This document shows, one piece after another, positions 16,455-23,879 of a DNA stretch of 36,674 nucleotides; position 1 is the first letter of the stretch, and each line of letters opens with the position of its first letter. The notes beneath the pieces were generated by a model. It was not told where the DNA came from. It did no database searches and was given only the letters and a program-made list of their open reading frames with translations. Where the stretch lies: assembly GCA_022794095.1 (NCBI GenBank), contig JAAWEC010000063.1:1-36674 (forward strand), given 5' to 3'. Both the position numbers and the translations under genes were made by a program. Source of the DNA: Clostridia bacterium. Its GTDB lineage: Bacteria; Bacillota; Clostridia; TANB77; CAG-508.

Positions 16455-16495
16455 TTTACATAAAAATGTCCCAAAAGAAACGTCCCCAACGCGAC
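16455..16495. repeat. REP-like dispersed repeat, copy 3
   Basis: This 41-bp element is identical to that at 2427-2467 except for one base (AACGCGACA against AACACGACA). It lies between the upstream gene's terminator and spoIIIAA, where the sporulation promoter would be expected. Confidence 0.85.
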
Positions 16496-16534
16496 AAAAA
16501 GAACATATATTATTCTATAATATATGTTCTTTTT
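16496..16534 (-). terminator. Strong terminator of the 562-aa protein gene
   Basis: An 18-bp perfect stem: 16496-16513 with 16517-16534, 3-nt loop, core GAACATATATTAT. Flanking A/T tracts make it usable on both strands. Confidence 0.9.
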
Positions 16535-16552
16535 TGAAATTTTAGAACTATT

Positions 16553-18241
16553 TTATTTTTTGTTGATGACAGCTCTGTATATTATTCCTGTTTCTTCGTC
16601 TCTTTCAAATTCTACTCTATATGTTGTTTCTAATTCTACACTGTCTTTTAAGAATGATATGTTTTGGTCTGTTACTTCATATTCTTCACCATTAAAATGA
16701 ATTTCTTCTATTTTTTTGCTGTTTTGCCATGCATTATTTGTTTGAATTGTAGATAGCAAACCTTTTACTGTAACACCTCGTAGGTTTGTGCTTTCATAGT
16801 TTTCAAATTTGCTATTAAATGCATTTATTTCTGCTTCTGAAATGTTTGTATTATTTACAACGTCAGTAGCTTGGTTATATATAAATAATCCTAATCCTGG
16901 AGAAAACATTTGAATTAATGGATTTTGGTATTCTTCTAATCCTAATTGTTCCATTTGTTGTTTGTTTACCTTTTGTATTCTTTCTTCTGCTTGTTCTAAA
17001 AAGTTAGTAACTTTTTCTTCTTCATAATTATTTAGTATCATTGAGTTGTTATCAGATAACTCTTCTATATTTGCATTTTCTATAAAGTCAATTTGATTAT
17101 TAAATTGATATTTAGTAGTTATTTTTTCACTTGTATTATTTTTTTCTGTTTGTACATTATTTATTATATTTTTACTAGGGTCAACTGTTCTTTCAATAAT
17201 ATATTCTTCTTTTACGTTTTGTAATCCACTTAATCCAGTATAGTTTGCACTAAAAGAAAATCCTAAATTGCCACTTTCATCTTTATCTTCTAAAGATACT
17301 TTATATTTAAGAAAGTCATCAGATTTTTCTTTTTCGATTGTGATTATTAATTCATCATTTGATATTACTATTTTGTTTGTTTTATCTTTTTGTGCAAAAA
17401 TTGTAATTTCGTAATTTATATCATTTCCATTTTGTTCTTGTTCAAGAGTTTTTTTGTAATTGTCAATATTAGTTGCTGTTAGCTTTAGTGAATTTTTTTG
17501 TTCTTCTAAATATTCATTTAATTTGTCTAAAGTTTTTTGGTCATTTTTTAAAGTGTCTAGTATTTTAACTAATATATTTTTAAATTGCTCTCCATTTATA
17601 ATTAATTTATATCTATTATCTTCTTTAGAAAATTGACTTTCTTGTAATTCATTATTTATTATATTTATATATGTATCTTGTATTTGCTTCAATTCTTCAT
17701 TGCTAAATGGCAGATTGCTAAGTTTTTTTGCTTTTTCTATTTGTTCTATTACTTCATTCAAAGATTCTAAAGCTTCATTATCTTGGCTGTTTGTTTCTAC
17801 TGCAATATATTTACTTCCTATATATTCAGTTTGCAAACCAATGATGTTTCCAACTTTTCTAAGACTTATAGGAAATGTAATATCATTTGAATAATTCAAA
17901 GTAATGTCTTGTGCAAAATTATCTGTTATTTTATCAGTTTGCCCTGAAAAACTAATGTTGAAATTATTAACTGCTTCATATTCTTTTGTTTGGCTACCTT
18001 CAGTTGAAATATTAGGTTCAAATGTTCCTTGATTTTGATATGGTGTTGTTTTTTGCTTTTCAAAATATTGGCTTAATTGCTCATCAATTCCAACTTGTGT
18101 TATATATTTAAAAAACAAATCTTTATTGCTTTTGAACATATCTGTTGCAAAATAAGCAAAAGCTAAACTTGTTAATAAAATTAACAATATTGTTGATATT
18201 ATCAATATTAAAATTATTTTACTGTTTTTCTTTGGTCCCAT
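16553..18241 (-). CDS. Large membrane-anchored extracytoplasmic protein, function unknown
   Basis: A 562-aa protein that I do not recognise. It has a short basic N-terminus (MGPKKNSK), one membrane helix (about residues 9-30) and then an all-exported region. That region is rich in Asn, Gln, Glu and Lys with predicted helices (about 150-260) and beta-strand-like stretches (YKVSLEDKDESGNLGFSFSA, about 310-330). Repeated NNT/NDN patterns suggest a surface location. ATG 18241 follows AGGGAGA by about 8 nt. It lies between yebC and spoIIIA on the same strand and ends at a strong terminator. Conservation beside a sporulation operon could mean a sporulation role, but nothing in the sequence proves it. 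Confidence 0.75.
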   Translation of the reverse strand: MGPKKNSKIILILIISTILLILLTSLAFAYFATDMFKSNKDLFFKYITQVGIDEQLSQYFEKQKTTPYQNQGTFEPNISTEGSQTKEYEAVNNFNISFSGQTDKITDNFAQDITLNYSNDITFPISLRKVGNIIGLQTEYIGSKYIAVETNSQDNEALESLNEVIEQIEKAKKLSNLPFSNEELKQIQDTYINIINNELQESQFSKEDNRYKLIINGEQFKNILVKILDTLKNDQKTLDKLNEYLEEQKNSLKLTATNIDNYKKTLEQEQNGNDINYEITIFAQKDKTNKIVISNDELIITIEKEKSDDFLKYKVSLEDKDESGNLGFSFSANYTGLSGLQNVKEEYIIERTVDPSKNIINNVQTEKNNTSEKITTKYQFNNQIDFIENANIEELSDNNSMILNNYEEEKVTNFLEQAEERIQKVNKQQMEQLGLEEYQNPLIQMFSPGLGLFIYNQATDVVNNTNISEAEINAFNSKFENYESTNLRGVTVKGLLSTIQTNNAWQNSKKIEEIHFNGEEYEVTDQNISFLKDSVELETTYRVEFERDEETGIIYRAVINKK

Positions 18242-18287
18242 TTTACAATTCTCCCTTTTTATTAATAACTTAATTTAAAAAGTTGAT

Positions 18288-19011
18288 TTAATTTTCTTCC
18301 CAGTTATGATAAATATTAGCAACATCGTCTAAATCTTCTAGCTTTTCGATTAAACGTTCCATTTTTTCTACACCTTTTTCATCTAATGCAACTGTTGTTG
18401 TTGGAATCATTTGCACTTCTGCTTCTATAAACTCTATGTTAGCTTCTTCTAGTTTTTCTCTAACAGCTGTAAAGTCAGAAGGCTCGGTTGTAATTTCATA
18501 AATTTCTTCATGTGCTACAAAATCTTCTGCACCTGCTTCAATTGCAAGCATCATTAATTCGTCTTCTTCCATAGTTGTTGTTGCTTTTTCAATAATTAAT
18601 ATTCCTTTTTTGTTAAACATATATGATACACATCCGCTTGTTCCTAAGTTTCCACCTGCTTTGTCAAATGCATGTCTTACATCTGCTGCTGTTCTATTTT
18701 TGTTGTCTGTAGCTGCTTCTACTATAACAGCTACTCCATTTGGTCCATATCCTTCATATATAATTTCTTCATAGTTTTCGTTACTACTAGATGCTTTTTT
18801 TATAGCATTATTTATCGTGTCATTTGGCATATTTGCTGCTTTGCATTTTGCAATTACATTTTTTAATTTTGAATTTCCAGATGGATCTGGTCCACCTTCT
18901 TTTACTGCAATTAATAATTCTCTTCCTAATTTTGTAAATATTTTTCCTCTTGCAGCATCTGCTTTTCCTTTTTTGGCTTGTATGTTATGCCATTTACTGT
19001 GTCCGACTCAT
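18288..19011 (-). CDS. yebC: YebC/PmpR family protein, via a CGG +1 shift at codon 3
   Basis: YebC/TACO1-family proteins act as transcriptional regulators or as translation factors that relieve ribosome stalling. The start ATG 19011 has a near-perfect AAAAGGAGG about 7 nt upstream. The reading is ATG AGT CGG A, and the zero frame stops at codon 6. Skipping C19005 gives Met-Ser-Gly-His-Ser-Lys-Trp-His-Asn, the universal YebC N-terminus. It continues with QAKKGKADAARGKIFTKLGR and an intact body (GYGPNGVAVIVE, GGNLGTSGCVSYMF) to a normal 240 aa. The conserved Gly3 is the residue supplied by the shift. Otherwise the gene would have to begin at an internal Met without its first 60 residues. Confidence 0.93.
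19002..19005 (-). promoter_or_regulatory. CGG-A +1 frameshift site in yebC
   Basis: Codons AGT CGG A at codon 3. Skipping C19005 restores MSGHSKWHN, one of the best-conserved N-termini known. The unshifted frame stops after five codons. Confidence 0.9.
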
Positions 19012-19148
19012 ACTCTTTCCTCCTTTTATTTCTTTGTATATTTTTAAGGTCTCAAATCCTCTAACTTATAATTTTCTTTTTTTATTGTATCACATTATTT
19101 TTTATTTGTGTAGCCTTTTTGCAAATAAATTACTTTTGAATAATCGAA

Positions 19149-20996
19149 TTATCTAGTATAATTTACTCTTAATACTCTTAAAGCATTTATAATAGCAATA
19201 CATGATACTCCCACATCAGCAAATACAGCTTCCCACATAGTTGATATGCCAAATGCACTTAAAATCAAAACAAGTGTCTTTACAAAGATAGCAAATACTA
19301 TATTTTCCTTAACAATCCTCATTGTTTTCTTTGATAAATTGATAGCACTTACAATTTTTGATGGTTCATCTGTCATAAGCACGACATCTGCAGCTTCTAT
19401 TGCACTATCTGCTCCTAAAGCTCCCATTGCTATACCTATATCAGAAATTGCTAAAACTGGAGCATCATTTATTCCATCTCCTACAAATACAAGTTTACCC
19501 TTTTCGCTTCTTTCTTTTAATAAACTTTCTACTTTTTCTACCTTACCGTCTGGTAATAGTTCTGTATAAACTTTATCCAATCCTAATTTTTTGCTAACTT
19601 CTTCACCAACATTTTTTCTATCTCCTGTTAGCATTATTATTTGTTTTATATTGTTTTTCTTTAATTTCTGTATTGCTTTTATAGAATCATCTTTTATTTT
19701 ATCTGCAATTACTATATATCCTACATATTTTCCTTCTATTGCAACATACAAAATAGTTCCTATGTCATTGCATTTTTCAAATTTAATCTGCTTTTCATTC
19801 ATCAATTTTTCATTACCAACTAATATATCTTGTTCTCCAATTTTTGCAACAATTCCAAGTCCTGATAATTCCTCAGTTTTTATAATCTGTTTTTCATCAA
19901 TTTCTTTGTTATATGCTTTTTTTACAGATAATGCAATTGGATGATTTGAATAATTTTCACTATATGCTGTAACCTTTAGCAATTCTTCTTCACTTATATT
20001 TATTGCTTTAACTTTTTGTACTTCGAAAACTCCTTGAGTCAATGTCCCTGTTTTATCAAATACAACTATTTCTGTATTTGATAATTGTTCTAAGTAATTA
20101 CTTCCTTTTATTAAAATGCCCATTTTAGATGCTCCACCTATTCCACCAAAAAAACTTAATGGTATTGAAATAACTAATGCACAAGGACAAGATACTACTA
20201 GAAATGATAATGCTCTATATAACCAATCTGAAAATGTTGCATCTTTTACAATAAGTGGTGGTAATATTGCAAGAATTACTGCAATAACAACTACTATTGG
20301 TGTATAGTATCTAGCAAATTTTGTAATAAAATGTTCTGATTTTGACTTTTTACTACTTGCATTTTCAACTAAATCTAATATTTTACTTACTGTTGACTCT
20401 CCATATTCTTTTGTTACTTCTACTTTTATAACACCATTTAGATTTATACAGCCACTCAATACTTCTTCTCCCTCTGTTAGTTCTCGTGGTAGAGATTCTC
20501 CTGTTAATGCCTTTGTATCAAGACTTGACTGTCCCTCTATTACATAACCATCTAATGGAACTTTTTCCCCAGGTTTAATAATAATTATTTCACCTATTTT
20601 TATATCATCTGGAGCAACTTTTTCTAGTTTTCCATTTCTTTCTACATTCGCAAAATCTGGTCTTATATCCATTAAACTTGAAATTGATTTTCTTGATTTA
20701 TCTACTGCATAACTTTGGAATAATTCTCCTATTTGATAAAATAACATAACTGCTACTGCTTCTGGAAATTCTCCAATTACAAATGCTCCAATTGTTGCAA
20801 TTGACATCAAGAAATTTTCATCAAAGATTTTTCCTCTCCTAATATTTCTCATTGCTTTTCTTACAATTTCTAATCCAACAATGATATAAGAAATGATATA
20901 TATTGCATTATTTATCCATTCATTATTAAAATTAATTATAAGTGCAATAAAAAATAATACAAGAGCTATTATAATTTTAATTCTCTTTTTCTTCAT
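19149..20996 (-). CDS. cadA: Cd/Zn/Pb-type heavy-metal P1B-ATPase
   Basis: A metal-exporting P-type ATPase of 615 aa that pumps Zn, Cd or Pb out of the cell. It contains TGES (about residues 165-168), the metal-site motif SCPCALV (about 269-275), DKTGTLT with the phosphorylated Asp (about 314), an NHPIA nucleotide-site motif and GDGINDAPVL near the C-terminus. The usual N-terminal HMA domain is absent and is supplied by the separate 73-aa gene upstream. ATG 20996 is chosen because AGGTGG lies 8 nt upstream; a GTG at 21008 overlaps that site. It is the last gene of the cadC-HMA-cadA operon. The CPC motif and CadC-like regulator favour Zn/Cd over Cu. Confidence 0.95.
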   Translation of the reverse strand: MKKKRIKIIIALVLFFIALIINFNNEWINNAIYIISYIIVGLEIVRKAMRNIRRGKIFDENFLMSIATIGAFVIGEFPEAVAVMLFYQIGELFQSYAVDKSRKSISSLMDIRPDFANVERNGKLEKVAPDDIKIGEIIIIKPGEKVPLDGYVIEGQSSLDTKALTGESLPRELTEGEEVLSGCINLNGVIKVEVTKEYGESTVSKILDLVENASSKKSKSEHFITKFARYYTPIVVVIAVILAILPPLIVKDATFSDWLYRALSFLVVSCPCALVISIPLSFFGGIGGASKMGILIKGSNYLEQLSNTEIVVFDKTGTLTQGVFEVQKVKAINISEEELLKVTAYSENYSNHPIALSVKKAYNKEIDEKQIIKTEELSGLGIVAKIGEQDILVGNEKLMNEKQIKFEKCNDIGTILYVAIEGKYVGYIVIADKIKDDSIKAIQKLKKNNIKQIIMLTGDRKNVGEEVSKKLGLDKVYTELLPDGKVEKVESLLKERSEKGKLVFVGDGINDAPVLAISDIGIAMGALGADSAIEAADVVLMTDEPSKIVSAINLSKKTMRIVKENIVFAIFVKTLVLILSAFGISTMWEAVFADVGVSCIAIINALRVLRVNYTR

Positions 20997-21008
20997 ATAG
21001 CCAGCCAC

Positions 21009-21230
21009 CTACACTTCTTCTATTGTTACATCTGGTTCTTCTTTTTTTATAGTCTTTTTTACATTTTGCATAATTTCATCTTTTCTTGTTTCATCATATT
21101 CAATTTCCATTTTTTCTGTCATAAAATTTATATTAGCACTTTCTATACCATCTACTTTTTGTATTGCTCTTTCTAGGTCTGCTGCACAATTTGCACAATC
21201 TAATCCTTTTACTTTAAATTTACTTTTCAT
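21009..21230 (-). CDS. Heavy-metal-associated (HMA) domain protein
   Basis: A 73-aa metallochaperone-like protein with a single ferredoxin-like HMA domain. The metal-binding motif is GLDCANCAADLE (about residues 9-20), followed by VDGIESANINFMTEKMEI. It probably delivers metal to, or acts as the detached sensor domain of, the ATPase encoded immediately downstream, whose own N-terminus lacks this domain. ATG 21230 has GGAGGT 8 nt upstream. It lies 19 nt after the cadC stop. Confidence 0.93.
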   Translation of the reverse strand: MKSKFKVKGLDCANCAADLERAIQKVDGIESANINFMTEKMEIEYDETRKDEIMQNVKKTIKKEEPDVTIEEV

Positions 21231-21249
21231 CTTATTTACCTCCGAATTT

Positions 21250-21612
21250 TTATTTTTTGTGTTCTATATGTTCTATACCTATTTCAAACACTTCTTTTAC
21301 ATGGTCATCATCTAGCATATAAAAAACTTCTTTACCTGATTTTCTACACTTAACAATACTACTTCTTCTCAACGTTCCTAATTGATGTGAAATAGATGAT
21401 TTACTCATTCCTAAAACATTTGCAATATCACATACACACATTTCGTTTTTGTCTAATGCGAACAATATCTTTACCCTAGTAGTATCTCCTAGAATTTTAA
21501 AAAATTCTGCTAGTTTATTAAATGTATCTTCTTCTGGCATACTTTTTTTTGTTTTATCAACAACATCTTGATGTATTACACTACAATCACATATAAATTC
21601 ATTCCTAGACAT
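21250..21612 (-). CDS. cadC: ArsR/SmtB-family metal sensor, CadC-like
   Basis: A 120-aa winged-helix repressor that releases DNA on binding Cd, Pb or Zn. The CadC-type thiol site is visible: an N-terminal CDC (residues 9-11) and MCVCD (about 58-62), just before the recognition helix GMSKSSISHQLGTLR. A second, alpha-5 site is suggested by DDDHVKEVFEIGIEHIEH at the C-terminus. ATG 21612 has AGGAGG 8 nt upstream. It is first in the operon, under a promoter flanked by two matching operators, so it represses itself, the HMA gene and cadA. Confidence 0.95.
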   Translation of the reverse strand: MSRNEFICDCSVIHQDVVDKTKKSMPEEDTFNKLAEFFKILGDTTRVKILFALDKNEMCVCDIANVLGMSKSSISHQLGTLRRSSIVKCRKSGKEVFYMLDDDHVKEVFEIGIEHIEHKK

Positions 21613-21647
21613 TTAATTTCCTCCTATCTTATATATTTTACCATGAT

Positions 21648-21705
21648 AGTTGAGTATTTATTCAACTCTGTTCATATTATATGTGAATGTCTACTCAACT
21701 GTCAA
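21648..21705 (-). promoter_or_regulatory. cad operon promoter with two CadC operators
   Basis: On the minus strand: TTGACA (complement of 21700-21705), an 18-bp spacer, TATAAT (complement of 21676-21681). The spacer holds GTTGAGTAGACATTCAC (21684-21700). Downstream of the -10, AGTTGAGTATTTATTCAACT (21648-21667) is a near-perfect inverted repeat of the ArsR/CadC kind. Bound repressor would block polymerase. Confidence 0.88.
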
Positions 21706-21935
21706 TAGTTTTTTTAAAATTTTTAATTTTTCTTTTACCTAAACAAAAGAGACATTTAAAAAGTTCTAATCTTTTAGATTATTCTTCATAATTTGCTTTA
21801 GCAAATTTGTGTAAAAAATTAAAAATCATCGAATTTACACATGTATTTTCAATGATTTTTATTATAATAATATTAAATTAATTTAAACATATATAATTTC
21901 TTGATTTGTATATCAAAATTTTATGAATGTTCTTT
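21706..21935. other. Non-coding stretch between cadC and the DUF1893 gene
   Basis: Gene-free DNA from 21613 to 21935. Besides the cad promoter it holds a short hairpin (AATTTGC 21790-21796 with GCAAATT 21801-21807) and the terminator at 21821-21860. The rest is A/T-rich with nothing recognisable. Confidence 0.6.
21821..21860 (-). terminator. Terminator of the DUF362/ECF/DUF1893 operon
   Basis: AAAAATCAT (21821-21829) pairs with ATGATTTTT (21852-21860). On the minus strand it is followed by TTTTTAATTTTTT. Confidence 0.65.
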
Positions 21936-22340
21936 TTATTTTAACATTTCATTGTAAATTACATATATGTTTGTTTCATCTTTATATTTATTTTCCATTG
22001 GACACATTCCACTTTTGTCATTATTTTGAATATAATCTACCAATTTGCCATAATCATACGTAATGTTATTTTTATCTAATACAGGAATAGCAAATTTACT
22101 AATAACATCTGTATAAATTTCTTTAACACCTGCAACAGTTAAAATACTTCCTGCAACTTTACCAATTACTTTATCTGCAATAATTGCATCTTTTAATGCT
22201 AATGGATTTTCTTTTAAAATTTCTTTTATATCATTTATTCTATTTTTATAATATTCTTTTATTTCTCCATTACTATAAGATACCACTAATGAAGCATTTT
22301 TTTGATGTAATATTTCCTTTATTTCTTCTAATTTAGTCAT
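21936..22340 (-). CDS. DUF1893 protein (TM1506-like)
   Basis: A 134-aa protein of the DUF1893 family, known structurally from TM1506, which has a cytidine-deaminase-like fold and no assigned reaction. Visible family segments are ASLVVSYSNGEI, KDAIIADKVIGKVAGSIL (about residues 49-66), VAGVKEIYTDVIS and the C-terminal CPMENKY. The family also often has a strand ending in NNITYDYG (about 92-99). ATG 22340 overlaps the end of the ECF-transporter gene by 8 nt (ATGACTAA) and has AAAGGA upstream. The coupling suggests a role in handling whatever the transporter imports. Confidence 0.85.
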   Translation of the reverse strand: MTKLEEIKEILHQKNASLVVSYSNGEIKEYYKNRINDIKEILKENPLALKDAIIADKVIGKVAGSILTVAGVKEIYTDVISKFAIPVLDKNNITYDYGKLVDYIQNNDKSGMCPMENKYKDETNIYVIYNEMLK

Positions 22341-22899
22341 CTAAATTAATTCCTTTCCTGATTACTCTTGCAATTATTGGTACACAAGCTAATTGAATAA
22401 CAATACCTGGTAATCCTGTTATAATACTTTGAATTACAGATATTCCATAAGTAGGTAATTCAAATATATTAATTGCTATAAATAATATTGCTGAATAAAT
22501 AACCCTACCTACAATAATTGTTGCTAGTAAAGATATATAAGAATTGAATTTCTTATTAAATACACTCAATAAAATTGCATAAATAATAAGTTCAATTAGC
22601 ATATATGGTAATCGTTCTATTGTAGGCATACCTGCTGACAAATAACTAAATATTATTGAAGCCCCTCCTACAATTGAGGCACTTGTTGCTCCAAATACTA
22701 ATGCAGCAATTAATACTGCAATATGCATTGGTAAAAATGTTGCCCCACTACTTGTACCTGCTAATACATGAAAAACTCTTGGTAAAGCTATACCTATACC
22801 ACTTAATAAAAGTGTTCCTACTATATATTTTGCTTTTTTATTTGACAATATTTCTCCTAAGCTTTTTTGTTTTTTTATTGTTTCTACTTTTTCAATCAT
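22333..22899 (-). CDS. ECF-transporter S component, substrate unknown
   Basis: A 188-aa integral membrane protein of the ECF-type vitamin transporter S-component family (PF12822-like). About six hydrophobic helices lie at residues 26-44, 57-77, 78-92, 100-116, 122-145 and 158-180. Typical features are the FLPMHIAVLIAALVFG helix with a conserved-looking PMH and the GAxSI segment after it. No ATPase or EcfT gene is nearby, which is normal for group II systems that share a common energising module. ATG 22899 has AGGAGG 8 nt upstream. It is the middle gene of the DUF362-ECF-DUF1893 operon. Confidence 0.85.
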   Translation of the reverse strand: MIEKVETIKKQKSLGEILSNKKAKYIVGTLLLSGIGIALPRVFHVLAGTSSGATFLPMHIAVLIAALVFGATSASIVGGASIIFSYLSAGMPTIERLPYMLIELIIYAILLSVFNKKFNSYISLLATIIVGRVIYSAILFIAINIFELPTYGISVIQSIITGLPGIVIQLACVPIIARVIRKGINLDD

Positions 22900-22938
22900 T
22901 ATAAAATCCTCCTTATTTTTATAAATACTATTGTTATA

Positions 22939-23820
22939 TTAATCAATATTTATTAATTCATATTCCTTTGTTCCAAACCCTAAATCTACTGCAGAATCTA
23001 TTGTATGTGTTCCATTTTTTGAATTAACTCTTTCTAAAAAATGTTCTTTGCCAGGATCATTTGAATTTTTTACTAAATCAATACAAGCTTGGTCTATTGC
23101 AATTGGGTCTAAAGAAGCTAGAATTCCTATATCTTTCATACAAGGATCTTCTGCTATATAGCAACAATCACAGTCAACAGACATATTGCACATAACATTT
23201 ATATATGCAATATTTTCACCAAAATATTTAACAACAGATGAAGCACTGTCTGCCATTGCTTCTAAAAATTGATTTTGGTCAACTTTAAACATGTCTTCTT
23301 CTGTTCCGTTTTCATCTCCAACACAATGAATGTATCTTTTTCCATGACCAGAAGCAACCCCTATAGACAATTGTTTTAATGCTCCACCATATCCTCCCAT
23401 TGGATGCCCTTTGAAATGTGATAATACTAACATAGAGTCATAATTATCAATATTTTTTCCTACATAGTTTTTATTTATTATTTTTCCGTTAGGAATTTCA
23501 AGGATTTTATCGTTCCCCTCAGCATCCATAATATCAACATCAAAGAATTTTGACCAACCATGTTCTTCCATTAATTTTGTATGTTTTTCAGTTGTGTTTC
23601 TAGCACCTTCATAAGCTGTATTACATTCAACTACTGTGCCTTTTACATATTCAATAATTGGTTTCATAAATTCTGGATGAAGATAGTTTTGATTGCCTCT
23701 TTCTCCTGAATGAACTTTTACAGCAATTTTGCCTGGTAATTCCTTATTTAATTTTTTAAATATATTTACTACATTTTGTGGTGTTATTTCTTTTGAAAAA
23801 TAAACTTTAGCTTTTTCCAT
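22939..23820 (-). CDS. DUF362 domain protein
   Basis: A 293-aa DUF362 protein. The family is found in anaerobes, often with added 4Fe-4S ferredoxin domains; its reaction is not established. Family features include KVHSGERGNQNYLHPEF near residue 36, VLSHFKGHPMGGYGGALKQ (about 132-150), IGVASGHGKR and the C-terminal SLDPIAIDQACIDLV. The ferredoxin domain is absent, but a Cys cluster CNMSVDCDCCY (about 211-221) may bind metal. ATG 23820 has AAAGGA about 11 nt upstream. It is first in a three-gene unit with a palindrome-bearing promoter. Confidence 0.88.
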   Translation of the reverse strand: MEKAKVYFSKEITPQNVVNIFKKLNKELPGKIAVKVHSGERGNQNYLHPEFMKPIIEYVKGTVVECNTAYEGARNTTEKHTKLMEEHGWSKFFDVDIMDAEGNDKILEIPNGKIINKNYVGKNIDNYDSMLVLSHFKGHPMGGYGGALKQLSIGVASGHGKRYIHCVGDENGTEEDMFKVDQNQFLEAMADSASSVVKYFGENIAYINVMCNMSVDCDCCYIAEDPCMKDIGILASLDPIAIDQACIDLVKNSNDPGKEHFLERVNSKNGTHTIDSAVDLGFGTKEYELINID

Positions 23821-23848
23821 TTTTATATCATTCCTTTCTTTGTTTTTT

Positions 23849-23879
23849 ATTGTATCATATATAGTTAACTATATGTCAA
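23849..23879 (-). promoter_or_regulatory. Promoter with central palindromic operator, DUF362 operon
   Basis: TTGACA (complement of 23874-23879) and TACAAT (complement of 23849-23854) are separated by 19 bp that contain the perfect 16-bp palindrome ATATAGTTAACTATAT (23859-23874). A repressor bound there would block the promoter. Confidence 0.65.
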
